DNA from: Mycolicibacterium aubagnense
GTDB taxonomy: Bacteria; Actinomycetota; Actinomycetes; Mycobacteriales; Mycobacteriaceae
NCBI RefSeq assembly: GCF_010730955.1
Contig: NZ_AP022577.1
Location: forward strand, 1,798,001-1,862,000
Direction: 5' to 3'
Length of the DNA stretch: 64,000 nt
The position numbers were made by a program, and so were the translations under genes. Below the pieces are notes generated by a model. The model was not told where the DNA came from. It did no database searches and worked only from the letters and a program-made list of their open reading frames with translations. How positions within the stretch are numbered: the first letter of the stretch is position 1; each line of letters begins with the position of its first letter. This document shows positions 8,760-17,428 of the stretch, in pieces.

Positions 8760-9731
8760 ATGGCCCTGCACACCCCGCTCACCGAGTTGTTCGGCATCGA
8801 CCATCCGATCGTGTTGGCACCGATGGGCGACGTGTCCGGCGGCCGGCTTGCGGCCGCGGTGTCCGAGGGCGGCGGCCTGGGCCTGATCGGTGGCGGCCGC
8901 GGTGACCTGACCATGCTCGCCGCCGAATGCCAATTGGCCAAGCAGGGCACCGAAAGGCCCTGGGGTGTCGGCCTGCTCACCTGGGCGGTGAATCAGGAGA
9001 TCATCGACTGGGTCATCGCCCAGCAGCCGGCCGCGATCATCCTGTCTTTTGGCGATCCGGCCCCGTTCGCCAAAGCCATCCACGACGCCAACATCCCGCT
9101 GCTGTCCCAGGTCCACAGCCTCGACGAGGCCAAGCAGGCGCTCGACGCCGGGGTTCAGGCGCTGGTGGCGCAGGGCCGGGAGGCCGGGGGCCACCACGGC
9201 GGCCGGTCGACGCTGCCGTTCGTCCCCGCAGTCGTCGACGTGGCACACGGCATCCCGGTGCTGGCGGCCGGCGGCATCGGTGACGGTCGCGGCCTGGCCG
9301 CGGCCCTGACCCTCGGCGCCGCGGGCGCCATGGTCGGCACCCGATTCGAGGCCACCCACGAGTCCCTGCTCAGCGCCGCCGAATCGAAGGTCATGCTCAA
9401 GGCGAAGGCAGCAGACACCACCACCGGCCGAGCCATCGACATCGCCGCCCGGCCGCTCGAAACGCGTTGGCCGGCGCAGTATCCCGCGCGCACATTGCGC
9501 AGCGTCTTCACCGATCAGTGGCAGGACCGCGACGCCGAGCTGGACGCGGATCCCAAGGCCCAGCAGGAGTTCCGCAGCAAGGTCGCCGAGCTGGACATGG
9601 ACTACGTGCCGATCTGGGCCGGCGAGGCCCTGGACCTGATCGACGAGCTCGAACTGGCCGCTCCCCTGGTCCAGAAGATCGCCTATGATGCCGAACGCGC
9701 TCTGGCCCGAGCCCACGCCTACATCCGCTGA
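8760..9731 (+). CDS. Nitronate monooxygenase family FMN enzyme (second copy)
   Basis: A 323-residue NMO-family TIM barrel: [10 protein letters not shown] near residue 19, [13 protein letters not shown] near residues 136-148 with the catalytic His, and [12 protein letters not shown] for FMN phosphate. It is a clear paralogue of the product of 3968-4942 (shared [21 protein letters not shown] segment) but has its own neighbourhood: divergent from the MerR-Prx gene and directly upstream of nei, with TGATG overlap between its stop and the nei start. It may be co-transcribed with nei and regulated by the MerR site 25 bp upstream. ATG 8760 is chosen since longer in-frame versions run back through the MerR promoter. 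Confidence 0.87.
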   Translation: MALHTPLTELFGIDHPIVLAPMGDVSGGRLAAAVSEGGGLGLIGGGRGDLTMLAAECQLAKQGTERPWGVGLLTWAVNQEIIDWVIAQQPAAIILSFGDPAPFAKAIHDANIPLLSQVHSLDEAKQALDAGVQALVAQGREAGGHHGGRSTLPFVPAVVDVAHGIPVLAAGGIGDGRGLAAALTLGAAGAMVGTRFEATHESLLSAAESKVMLKAKAADTTTGRAIDIAARPLETRWPAQYPARTLRSVFTDQWQDRDAELDADPKAQQEFRSKVAELDMDYVPIWAGEALDLIDELELAAPLVQKIAYDAERALARAHAYIR

Positions 9732-10513
9732 TGCCCGAAGGCGACACCGTCTGGCACACGGCGGCGATCCTCCGCGAGGCGCTGCAGGGAAAGACGCTGA
9801 CGCGTTGCGATATTCGCGTTCCGAAGTTCGCGACCGTCGACCTCACCGGCCAGACGGTCGACGAGGTGATCAGCCGTGGCAAGCACCTGTTCATCCGCAC
9901 CGCCGAGGCCAGCATCCACTCGCACCTCAAGATGGAGGGCAAGTGGCAGGTCAGCACCAAACCCAGACGGCCCGATCACCGAACCAGAATCATCCTGGAA
10001 ACCCAGGACAGTCAAGCGGTGGGCACAGAACTCGGCACGCTGGAGGTCCTCCGAAGAGACCACGACGAGGAGCCCGTCAAACATCTCGGCCCCGATCTCC
10101 TTGGCGCGGACTGGGATCCGCGAAAGGCAGCAGCCAATCTCACTCAGGCCCCAGATAGGCCGCTGCACGAAGCCCTACTCGACCAACGCAACCTGGCCGG
10201 CGTCGGCAACGTCTACGCCAATGAGTTGTGTTTCATCGTCGGCCGCCGCCCGAGCGCCCCGGTCAGCACAGTGAAAGACCCGCTGCGGCTGGCGCAGCGG
10301 GCCCGGGACATGTTGTGGCTGAACAGAAATCGATGGAATCGAACCACAACGGGCGATACCCGGCCCGGTCGTCAACTCTGGGTGTACGGCCGGGCCGGGC
10401 AAGCGTGTCGCCGGTGCGGAACGTGGATCGAATCAGCCGACCGAGACCGGCTCGAGAACCTCGGGAACCTCGCTGACCGGATCACCTTCTGGTGCCCGCG
10501 GTGTCAGCCATGA
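9731..10513 (+). CDS. nei: Fpg/Nei family DNA glycosylase (endonuclease VIII)
   Basis: A 260-residue base-excision DNA glycosylase/AP lyase that removes oxidised bases. Processed Pro2-Glu3 (MPEGDTVW) gives the catalytic N-terminus, the helix-two-turn-helix region contains [14 protein letters not shown], and the C-terminal zinc finger has Cys226-x2-Cys229 and Cys255-x2-Cys258. It starts inside the stop codon of the upstream gene. In M. tuberculosis the gene directly follows lhr. The last 81 bp, including the second zinc-finger Cys pair, overlap the 3' end of the convergent desaturase gene. Confidence 0.92.
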   Translation: MPEGDTVWHTAAILREALQGKTLTRCDIRVPKFATVDLTGQTVDEVISRGKHLFIRTAEASIHSHLKMEGKWQVSTKPRRPDHRTRIILETQDSQAVGTELGTLEVLRRDHDEEPVKHLGPDLLGADWDPRKAAANLTQAPDRPLHEALLDQRNLAGVGNVYANELCFIVGRRPSAPVSTVKDPLRLAQRARDMLWLNRNRWNRTTTGDTRPGRQLWVYGRAGQACRRCGTWIESADRDRLENLGNLADRITFWCPRCQP

Positions 10514-11560
10514 ATCCGGCAGCGCCAGGCGGCAGATCTTCTTCACGACCGAGAAGAACTGCTTGTGGATCGGCCCGCTGTTGTAGGGCAGGTCGTACTT
10601 CTCGCACAGCGCCTTGACCTCGGGCGAGATTTCGCCGTAGCGATGCGCCGGGATGTCGGGGAAGAGGTGGTGCTCGATCTGGAACGACAGGTTGCCGCTG
10701 AAGATGTGGAACCACTTGCCGCCGGTCAGGTTTGCCGAACCCAGCAACTGGCGGTAGTACCACTGGCCGCGGGTCTCGCTCTTGGTCTCCTCGACGGTGA
10801 ACTCGTGGGTGCCCTCGGGAAAGTGTCCGCAGAAGATGATGGTGTACGACCACACGTTGCGCATGAGGTTGGCGGTCATGTTGCCGGCGAACACGAACGG
10901 CGCGAACGGCCCGGCCAACAGCGGGAAGGCCACGTAGTCCTTGACGGTCTGCTTGCGGACCTTCGCCCACATCTCCCGCAGCATGTCCTTCTTGTCCCGC
11001 AGGCGGATTTCACCGGTGCGGATGCGCTCGGCCTCCAGCTCGTGCAGTGCGACGCCGTACTGGAAGAACACCATCAGGAAGAAGGCGTAAACCGGGTTGC
11101 CCAGGAAGTACGGGCTCCACTTCTGGTCCTCGCTCATCCGCAGGATGCCGTAGCCGATGTCACGGTCCATGTCGACGATGTTGGTGTAGGTGTGGTGCAT
11201 GTAGTTGTGCGAGTGCCGCCACTGGTTGGACGGGCAGGCCGAATCCCATTCGAAGTTCTGGCCGCGCAGCGCCGGGTCGCCCATCCAGTCGTACTGGCCG
11301 TGCATGACGTTGTGGCCGATCTCCATGTTGTCCAGGATTTTCGACAGGCCGAGCATCACGGTGCCGACGGGCCAGGCCGGCGGCAGGAACAACAGGGCGC
11401 GGCCACCGACCTCCAGCTTGCGCTGCATGGCGATGATGTTGCGGATGTAGTCGGAGTCGCGGTCACCGAGGTCGGCGACGTGGCGTTCGCGGATGGCGTC
11501 GAGCGCGCGGCCGAACTCGTCGAACTGCTCGGGGGTCAGGGTGGCGGGACGTTGAGCCAT
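10433..11560 (-). CDS. Membrane fatty-acid desaturase (DesA3-like acyl-CoA delta-9 desaturase)
   Basis: A 375-residue integral-membrane diiron desaturase. The three histidine boxes are present: H83-x3-H87 (GHNVMHGQY), H118-x3-H122-H123 (HSHNYMHH) and H297-H298 (FQIEHHLFP). Such enzymes introduce a cis double bond into stearoyl- or palmitoyl-CoA with O2 and electrons from a reductase. The partner reductase gene ends 28 bp upstream on the same strand, the same arrangement as Rv3230c-Rv3229c. A divergent FabR/DesT-type regulator flanks the pair. The last 26 codons lie antisense within nei. Confidence 0.9.
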   Translation of the reverse strand: MAQRPATLTPEQFDEFGRALDAIRERHVADLGDRDSDYIRNIIAMQRKLEVGGRALLFLPPAWPVGTVMLGLSKILDNMEIGHNVMHGQYDWMGDPALRGQNFEWDSACPSNQWRHSHNYMHHTYTNIVDMDRDIGYGILRMSEDQKWSPYFLGNPVYAFFLMVFFQYGVALHELEAERIRTGEIRLRDKKDMLREMWAKVRKQTVKDYVAFPLLAGPFAPFVFAGNMTANLMRNVWSYTIIFCGHFPEGTHEFTVEETKSETRGQWYYRQLLGSANLTGGKWFHIFSGNLSFQIEHHLFPDIPAHRYGEISPEVKALCEKYDLPYNSGPIHKQFFSVVKKICRLALPDSWLTPRAPEGDPVSEVPEVLEPVSVG

Positions 11561-11588
11561 GGTTCGTCTCCTTTGGATGTGGGCTGGT

Positions 11589-12653
11589 TTAGAGGTCGAT
11601 CTGGACGTCGCCGCAGGGCGCGGTCACGCAGATTTGGATGTTTTCGTCGGGGGCGGTCGAGACCGCGCCGGTGATCAGGTTCTTCACGGGGCCGCTGATC
11701 TTCTTGCGGGTGCAGGTGTGGCAGATGCCCATGCGGCAGCCGTTGGTCGGGCTGAGCCCGGCAGCCTCGGCCTGCTCGAGGATGGAGCGGCCGTCATCGA
11801 CGACGTCGACCTTGCTATCGGTGAAGACGACGCTGCCGCCCGAGGCATCGGTCGGGACGGCGATGACCGGGGGCACGAAGCTCTCGGACTGGGCGCCCGG
11901 CAGCAGGTCCTTGACCGCGTCGACCAATGCCGGCGGGCCGCAGACGAACACCGCGTCCGGGTTGGGCATCGCGGCGGCCAGGTGATCCGGGCCGAAGTGG
12001 CCACTCAGGTCGCCACGGTTGGAGCGGGTGTAGCTGTGCAGCACCTTGACGCCTGGGGTGGCGGCCAGCTCGGTGGCGTAGGCGGCCTCTTCGGGGTTGC
12101 GGGCGTAGTGGAGGAACGCGACCTCGCCGTCGAAGTTCTCCTCGCGCAGGGTGCGCAGCATGGACAGCACCGGCGTGATGCCGCTGCCGCCGGAGACCAG
12201 CAGGATGCGGCGGGGACGCGAGTCGGGCGGGCCACCCGGAAGAGTGAAGTCACCGCCGACGGAGTCGAGGTGGACAACCATGCCGGGCTCGGCGTGCTCG
12301 AACAGGTAGGTGGAGACCAGGCCACCGTCGTGCAGGCCGACGGTCAGCTCGATGACCGGGCTGCCCTCGGAGTTGGCCGGCGAGTAGCACCGGGTGCGAC
12401 GACGGCCGTCGATCTCGACGGTCAGGTTGATGTGCTGGCCGGCTCTGAAACCGCGCCAGGCGTCATTCGGCTGCAGGGTCAGGGTGACGCTGCGCGGCGT
12501 CTGCCGGCGGACCGCGACCACCTTGGCGCGGGCATCGTTGACAGTCCAGGTGCGATCGAAAACCTCGGTGTACCGGTCCACGCCGTGCGGGCCGGTGAGG
12601 ATGCCAACCAGGGCGGAGCGCCGAACTCGGCGGCTCAAAGTTTCGGTGAACAT
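11589..12653 (-). CDS. FAD/NAD(P)H oxidoreductase with C-terminal 2Fe-2S ferredoxin domain
   Basis: A 354-residue electron-transfer reductase, predicted cytosolic or membrane-peripheral. An N-terminal FAD-binding barrel carries TRCYSPAN, a central NAD(P)-binding domain carries SGGSGITPVLS, and the C-terminal plant-type ferredoxin domain has Cys306-x4-Cys311-x2-Cys314 and Cys342. It is the Rv3230c-type partner feeding electrons to the downstream desaturase. ATG 12653 is chosen over an in-frame upstream start because it aligns with the usual N-terminus. The start codon itself lies inside a palindromic TGAACATATGTACA site, so a bound repressor would block initiation directly. Confidence 0.9.
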   Translation of the reverse strand: MFTETLSRRVRRSALVGILTGPHGVDRYTEVFDRTWTVNDARAKVVAVRRQTPRSVTLTLQPNDAWRGFRAGQHINLTVEIDGRRRTRCYSPANSEGSPVIELTVGLHDGGLVSTYLFEHAEPGMVVHLDSVGGDFTLPGGPPDSRPRRILLVSGGSGITPVLSMLRTLREENFDGEVAFLHYARNPEEAAYATELAATPGVKVLHSYTRSNRGDLSGHFGPDHLAAAMPNPDAVFVCGPPALVDAVKDLLPGAQSESFVPPVIAVPTDASGGSVVFTDSKVDVVDDGRSILEQAEAAGLSPTNGCRMGICHTCTRKKISGPVKNLITGAVSTAPDENIQICVTAPCGDVQIDL

Positions 12654-12660
12654 ATGTACA
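12647..12660. promoter_or_regulatory. Candidate FabR/DesT-type operator over the reductase start
   Basis: TGAACATATGTACA is a 14-bp palindrome with a single mismatched pair, overlapping the reductase ATG (12651-12653). The same half-site GTGAACA followed by GTAC recurs at 12724-12737 and 12799-12812. Known DesT sites of Pseudomonas contain the half-site GTGAAC, supporting a link with the adjacent TetR gene. Confidence 0.5.
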
Positions 12661-12723
12661 CAGTGACTGACTTCGAGCGGTCGCGTCAAGAGTTAAATCG
12701 CAGGTTGTTGCTGGGATCACATA

Positions 12724-12737
12724 GTGAACATCCGTAC
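12724..12737. promoter_or_regulatory. Second GTGAACA-type half-site repeat
   Basis: GTGAACATCCGTAC repeats the pattern of the palindrome at 12647. Dyad symmetry is weaker here. It sits midway between the divergent reductase and TetR genes. Confidence 0.35.
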
Positions 12738-12791
12738 TCATAACTCATACACATCTGTATCGATCTGCGGTTGCGACGCGCTGTGTAAACT

Positions 12792-12812
12792 CTGTTCGGT
12801 GAACAGTCGTAC
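12792..12812. promoter_or_regulatory. Third operator-like site over the TetR start
   Basis: CTGTTC-GGT-GAACAG is a perfect 15-bp inverted repeat (12792-12806) that overlaps the preferred GTG start of the TetR gene. It also contains the GTGAACAGTCGTAC copy of the repeated motif. Autoregulation is the simple reading. Confidence 0.45.
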
Positions 12813-13479
12813 CCCTGGTTCACGCGACCGGAGGTCCAGCCGCTCATCCAGCTCCCGCGTCCAGGACAACCTCTCGCGCGAAGAGCGCAAGGAAGCCACC
12901 CGCCGCGCGATCATCGCGGCCGCCCTCAAGCTGCTCGACGAGGACAGTTTCAGCGCGCTCAGCCTGCGTGAGGTCACCCGCGAGGCCGGCATCGTGCCTG
13001 CCGCCTTCTATCGGCACTTCGAAACCATGGACGCCCTCGGGCTCGTACTGATCGATGAGTCGTTCCGCGCCCTGCGCGAGATGCTCCGCGGTGGCCGCGC
13101 CGGCCAACTCGACCCCAAACGCATCATCGAGTCCTCCGTCGACATCCTGTTCAACAGCGTCGCCGAACGCCCCGAGCACTGGCGCTTCATCAGCCGCGAA
13201 CGCAACAGCGGCGTCACCGCGCTGCGCTACGCGATCCGCACGGAAATCCGGCTGATCACCTCGGAGCTCGCGATCGACCTGGGCCGGCTACCCGGGCTCA
13301 CCACCTGGAGCGCCGAGGACCTGAACATCGTGGCCGGCCTGTTCGTCAACACGATGATGACCACCGCCGAATCGATCGACGATGCCAACGACGCCAAGGC
13401 CCTGGACGACGTCAAGCGGACCGCGCGCAAGCAGCTCCGCATGATCGCGGTCGGCGTGGCAGGGTGGCACAGCAGCTAA
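12799..13479 (+). CDS. TetR-family regulator of the FabR/DesT unsaturated-fatty-acid type
   Basis: A 226-residue TetR protein from the GTG at 12799; a longer GTG start at 12724 is possible. After a Ser/Arg-rich leader, the helix-turn-helix segment reads LSLREVTREAGIVPAAFYRHF, nearly the E. coli FabR/Pseudomonas DesT sequence as remembered. The match continues in the ligand domain: MDALGLVLIDESFRALREML, RFISRERNSG and, near the C-terminus, LRMIAVGVAGWH. FabR and DesT sense the saturated/unsaturated acyl balance and repress desaturation genes. Here the gene is divergent from a desaturase-reductase operon, so control of that operon is strongly implied. Three GTGAACA-type sites occupy the intergenic region. 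Confidence 0.85.
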   Translation: MNSRTPGSRDRRSSRSSSSRVQDNLSREERKEATRRAIIAAALKLLDEDSFSALSLREVTREAGIVPAAFYRHFETMDALGLVLIDESFRALREMLRGGRAGQLDPKRIIESSVDILFNSVAERPEHWRFISRERNSGVTALRYAIRTEIRLITSELAIDLGRLPGLTTWSAEDLNIVAGLFVNTMMTTAESIDDANDAKALDDVKRTARKQLRMIAVGVAGWHSS

Positions 13480-13491
13480 CGTCGGCCTGGA

Positions 13492-13938
13492 TTACCCCAC
13501 GAGCGCCGGGCTCGCGGGAACGCGCTTCTTCAGCCGCGCCACCCGGTGCAATTGACCGAAGATGTTCAGCGAGGTCAGCATCGGGATGCCCCCGATGAAG
13601 GTGCGAAACGAGGGGTGGCCGCCATGCACCTGGAGCTCGTAGAGGCAGCCGACGACGTAGAAGAAGCCCATGGTGAAGAGGACGGCGGGTATCGCGTAGG
13701 CGAGCGGTGAGCCGGCGTCGGACACCAGCTCGTTCGCGTAGTCGATCTCGTCCTGCGACATCGGTTCGCCTTTACGCACTTTGGCCAGAACGGCTTTGTG
13801 GGCACCCACCTGTTCACCCAATGCGGCGGGTGGGCGCCGCTCCAACCGGCGGACGTACACGAAGACGCACGTGAGAAAGGTCAGTGCCATCAGCCCGGCG
13901 AGGATTGTCAGGCCGCCCCATAGCTCGATGCCCGTCAT
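13492..13938 (-). CDS. Small membrane protein downstream of mmpL
   Basis: A 148-residue protein with three hydrophobic segments: an N-terminal helix at about 5-30, one at about 80-100 (YAIPAVLFTMGFFYVVG), and a weaker amphipathic stretch at about 112-128. A charged cytoplasmic loop lies between the first two. Its start overlaps the mmpL stop by 4 bp (ATGA), so it is the last cistron of an mmpS-mmpL operon. No known family recognised; a transporter accessory role is inference from coupling only. Confidence 0.75.
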   Translation of the reverse strand: MTGIELWGGLTILAGLMALTFLTCVFVYVRRLERRPPAALGEQVGAHKAVLAKVRKGEPMSQDEIDYANELVSDAGSPLAYAIPAVLFTMGFFYVVGCLYELQVHGGHPSFRTFIGGIPMLTSLNIFGQLHRVARLKKRVPASPALVG

Positions 13939-16844
13939 GCGTCTCCTCCACGGCTACGCGAGCCTGCACCCGATCCACTGACCGCGGGATCGCCGTCCTC
14001 CCACAGCAGCAGCTGACGCACCGACTGCCGTGAGCCGTAGGGCTGCAGCATCTGGCTGGCCGGGCGCGGCCGCACCCTGAGCGGCCACCAGAACCACCGC
14101 CCGAGCAGCACGGCGATGGCCGGCGTCATGAACGACCGCACGATCAACGTGTCGAACAGCAGACCGAGGGCGATGGTCGTCCCGATCTGACCGAGCACCC
14201 GCAGGTCGGCGAACACGAAGGACGCCATGGTCGCGGCGAACACCAGCCCGGCCGAGGTCACCACCGCGCCGGACCCGGCCATCGCGCGAATGATGCCGGT
14301 GTTGATGCCGGCGTGGATCTCTTCTTTGAACCGCGAGATGAGCAGGAGGTTGTAGTCCGACCCCACCGCCAGGAGCAGGATCACGGCCAGCGCCAACACG
14401 ATCCAGTACAGGTCGATGCCGAGGATGTCCTGCCAGATCAGGACGGACAGGCCGAACGAGGCGCCCAGAGACAGCGCCACGGTGCCGACGATGACCAAGG
14501 CCGCGACAATGCTTCGGGTGATGAACATCATCACCAGCAGAATCAGGCTCAGCGCGGCGATACCGGCAATCATGAGGTCGTACTTGGCGCCCTCCTGAAT
14601 GTCCTTGTAGGTGGCCGCGGTACCGGCGAGATAGATCTTCGATCCGCCCAGCGGAGTGCCCTTGACGGCCTGCTGCGCCGCGTGCCTGATCGCGGCGATG
14701 TGCGAAATACCCTCCGGTGTAGCGGGATCGCCGTCGTGCGTGATGATCATCCGCGCGGCCTTGCCATCCGGTGACATGAACAGCTTCATGCCGCGCTGGA
14801 ACTCGGGGTTGGTGAACGCCTCCGGCGGCAGATAGAACGAATCGTCGGTTTTCGACGCGTCGTACGCCTGCCCCAGCGCCGTCGAGTTCTGCAGCGACGC
14901 GGCGGCCTGATCGTTGAGACCCGAGTTGGTGGCGTAATTCGTCATCGTCAGCTCGCGGTTCGTCTGCTGACTGGCGATCTGCGGCGGGATCAGCGCGAGC
15001 AGTTTCGGCTGCAGCGCATCGAGTTTCGCGATGCTCCCGGCGACATCACCCAGCTGATCGGTCAGGTCATCGATGCCGTCGAGCGCGTCGAAAACCGACC
15101 GCAGGGCCGCGCAGATCGGGATGTCGTAGCAATGCGGCTCCCAATAGAAGTAGTTACGCAACGGCCGGAAGAAGTCGTCGAAGTTCGCGATCTTGTCACG
15201 CAGATCCTTGGCGGTGGCGACTGTCTGCTGAAATGCCTGGGCCTGCTCGTGGGTGATACCGCTGGACTGCTGTTGTAACGAATACTGTTGGCGCAGAATG
15301 TCGATCGACTTGTTGATCACGTCGACCTGCTTGAGCAGGTCAGCACTGCGCGCCTGCTGGAAGGGTAGGTTGTTGATCTGCCCCGAGTTTCCGGCGCTGA
15401 TCAGGAACGGGATCGACGAATGGTCCAGGGGCGTGCCCAGCGGCCGGGTGATCGACTGCACCTGCGCGATGCCGTCGGTGTGGAAGACCGCCTTCGCGAC
15501 ACGCTCCAGCAGGATCATGTCGGTGGAATTTCGCAGATCGTGATCGGCTTGGATCATCAGCAGTTCGGGATTGAGCCGGGCCTGCGAGAAATGCCGTTCG
15601 GCGGCGGCGTAACCGATGTTCGCCGGAGCGCCCGCCGGCATGTAGGGACGGGTGTCGTAACTCGTCTTGTACCCGGGTAGGGCGATCAGGCCGATGAGGG
15701 CCACCCCGACGGTGACGACCAGGATGGGGCCGGGCCAGCGCACGATGGCCGTGCCGATGCGCCGCCAGCCTTGGGTCTGCAGTTGGCGCACGGGTTCGAA
15801 GAGGCCGAAGTGCCTGCCGATACACAGCAGCGCGGGCGCGAGCGTCAACGCGGCGACCACCGCGACGAGAACGCCGGTACCGGCAGGGACGCCGAGGCTC
15901 TGGAAGTACGGCAGCCGGGTGAACGTCAGACAGAACACCGCACCGGCGATGGTCAGGCCCGATCCCAGGATGATGTGCGATGTCCCGTGATACATGGTGT
16001 TGTACGCGGCGACGCGGTCCTGCCCGGCGTAGCGGGCTTCGTGGAACCGGCCGAGGATGAAGATCGCATAGTCGGTACCAGCGGCAATGACCAAGAGCGT
16101 CAACAGGTTTGTCGAGTACGTCGAGAGCTCGATGATGCCGGCGTTGGCGAGCGAGGCGACGACGCCGCGCGAGGCCGTCAGTTCCATCATCACCGTGAAG
16201 ATCACCATGATCACCGTGGTGAAACGGCGGTAGAGCGAGAACAGCATCACCATGATCACGCCGATGGTGATCAGCGTGGTCTTGAGAGTGCCGTGGCGAC
16301 CGACCTCGAACTGGTCGGTGATCAGGGGGGCGGCGCCGGTGAGGTACACCTTGAGAGCCGGTGGCGGCGGCGTGTTCTCGATGATCCTGCGGACAGAGTC
16401 GACGGACTCATTCGCCAGCGACTCCCCCTGGTTGCCGGCCAGATAGACCTGCACCAGCGCTGCCTTGCCATCCGCGCTCTGCGATCCGGCTGCCGTCAGC
16501 GGGTCGCCCCAGAAATTCTGCACGTGCTGGACGTGTTTGGTATCGGCGGTGAGTTTGTCGATCAGGCCGTCGTAGTAGTGGTGTGCGGCAGCCCCCAGCG
16601 GCTGGTCGCCCTCCAGGACGATCATCGCCGAACTGTCGGAATCGAACTCGTGGAATACCTTGCCGATCTGCTTCGCCGCCTGCAGCGACGGCGCGTCGGT
16701 CGGGCTCAGCGACACGTTATGCGATTCGGCCACCGTCTCCAACTGCGGCACAAACACATTCGTGACCACGGCCAGAGCGAGCCAGAAGAAGGCGATGGGC
16801 ACCGAGTATCGGCGGATGAAGTCCGGAACGCGGTTGGTGCTCAT
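13935..16844 (-). CDS. MmpL-family RND transporter
   Basis: A 969-residue inner-membrane RND transporter of the MmpL4/MmpL5 subgroup, which exports lipids, siderophores or drugs across the mycobacterial envelope using the proton gradient. It has the N-terminal helix, a large periplasmic loop containing FWGDPLTAAG, and the proton-relay Asp-Tyr pairs GTDYAIF (first helical bundle) and GSDYNLLL (second bundle). The second periplasmic loop has the four-helix region with [16 protein letters not shown] Ser/Gly-rich cytoplasmic tail follows. It overlaps mmpS upstream by 4 bp and the membrane protein downstream by 4 bp. Cargo cannot be inferred. Confidence 0.92.
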   Translation of the reverse strand: MSTNRVPDFIRRYSVPIAFFWLALAVVTNVFVPQLETVAESHNVSLSPTDAPSLQAAKQIGKVFHEFDSDSSAMIVLEGDQPLGAAAHHYYDGLIDKLTADTKHVQHVQNFWGDPLTAAGSQSADGKAALVQVYLAGNQGESLANESVDSVRRIIENTPPPPALKVYLTGAAPLITDQFEVGRHGTLKTTLITIGVIMVMLFSLYRRFTTVIMVIFTVMMELTASRGVVASLANAGIIELSTYSTNLLTLLVIAAGTDYAIFILGRFHEARYAGQDRVAAYNTMYHGTSHIILGSGLTIAGAVFCLTFTRLPYFQSLGVPAGTGVLVAVVAALTLAPALLCIGRHFGLFEPVRQLQTQGWRRIGTAIVRWPGPILVVTVGVALIGLIALPGYKTSYDTRPYMPAGAPANIGYAAAERHFSQARLNPELLMIQADHDLRNSTDMILLERVAKAVFHTDGIAQVQSITRPLGTPLDHSSIPFLISAGNSGQINNLPFQQARSADLLKQVDVINKSIDILRQQYSLQQQSSGITHEQAQAFQQTVATAKDLRDKIANFDDFFRPLRNYFYWEPHCYDIPICAALRSVFDALDGIDDLTDQLGDVAGSIAKLDALQPKLLALIPPQIASQQTNRELTMTNYATNSGLNDQAAASLQNSTALGQAYDASKTDDSFYLPPEAFTNPEFQRGMKLFMSPDGKAARMIITHDGDPATPEGISHIAAIRHAAQQAVKGTPLGGSKIYLAGTAATYKDIQEGAKYDLMIAGIAALSLILLVMMFITRSIVAALVIVGTVALSLGASFGLSVLIWQDILGIDLYWIVLALAVILLLAVGSDYNLLLISRFKEEIHAGINTGIIRAMAGSGAVVTSAGLVFAATMASFVFADLRVLGQIGTTIALGLLFDTLIVRSFMTPAIAVLLGRWFWWPLRVRPRPASQMLQPYGSRQSVRQLLLWEDGDPAVSGSGAGSRSRGGDA

Positions 16845-17287
16845 CCGGATTTGTCCAGACAGTAGGTGAAGGCGTGCACGGTGTTCACCGTTCTCTCGTC
16901 CTTGACGGCGTCATCAATCGTGATGCGGCAACCGATCGAGTCGCTGTCGCCCTGGGCCTGAAGGTTGACGAATACCGCGGGCTGAGTGGTGGTCGTGTCG
17001 TAGGCCCACGGCAACCTGACGGCGTCGGCGCGCTGCGGTTGCGCGTTCACATCCAGATACGTGATGGTGGCGACAGTGCCCGGCGGCCCGAAGACCTCCA
17101 TCACCACATGTTTGGGGTTGAACGGCACGATGTCGTTCACCGCCCCGCTGGGGGTCGACGTGACGTCGTGCGAGGCGAAGACGCCGTGCAGTCGGTACAC
17201 GACGAAACCGGCGACCACGATCACCACCACCGCCACCACATACATCCAGCGACGGCTCAGCTGGCGTCTGATCGAAAACCGCTGCAC
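16841..17287 (-). CDS. MmpS-family accessory protein
   Basis: A 148-residue membrane-anchored periplasmic protein: basic N-terminus, one transmembrane helix (about residues 16-33) and a beta-sandwich domain with FNPKHVVMEVFGPPGTVATI, LPWAYD and the paired cysteines in IGCRITID and FTYCLDKSG. MmpS4/5-type proteins work with their cognate MmpL in siderophore or drug export. GTG start, with a purine-rich AAGGG upstream. First gene of a three-gene operon, divergent from a TetR gene 141 bp away that is its likely repressor. Confidence 0.92.
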   Translation of the reverse strand: MQRFSIRRQLSRRWMYVVAVVVIVVAGFVVYRLHGVFASHDVTSTPSGAVNDIVPFNPKHVVMEVFGPPGTVATITYLDVNAQPQRADAVRLPWAYDTTTTQPAVFVNLQAQGDSDSIGCRITIDDAVKDERTVNTVHAFTYCLDKSG

Positions 17288-17364
17288 CCGTGACCCTTTC
17301 GTGCCGGCATGCGTGGACTGCGCGGAACGTCTTCCTAGCGTGGCTAATCAAGAAGGTTGACGGT

Positions 17365-17392
17365 ATGACATTAAACCCGCCAGGGCTATAAT
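17365..17392 (+). promoter_or_regulatory. Sigma70-like promoter of the TetR gene
   Basis: ATGACA (17365-17370), a 16-bp spacer and a perfect TATAAT (17387-17392) point toward the TetR start at 17429. Just downstream is AATTC-N10-GAATT (17390-17409), an inverted repeat overlapping the -10, a candidate autoregulatory operator. Confidence 0.6.
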
Positions 17393-17428
17393 TCAACACG
17401 TAAAGAATTCTGCGAACCAGGGAGTCAA

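Noticed and set aside
12654-12689. Longer N-terminus for the desaturase reductase
   Set aside because: The extra 12 residues overlap the operator palindrome region and do not fit the family N-terminus.
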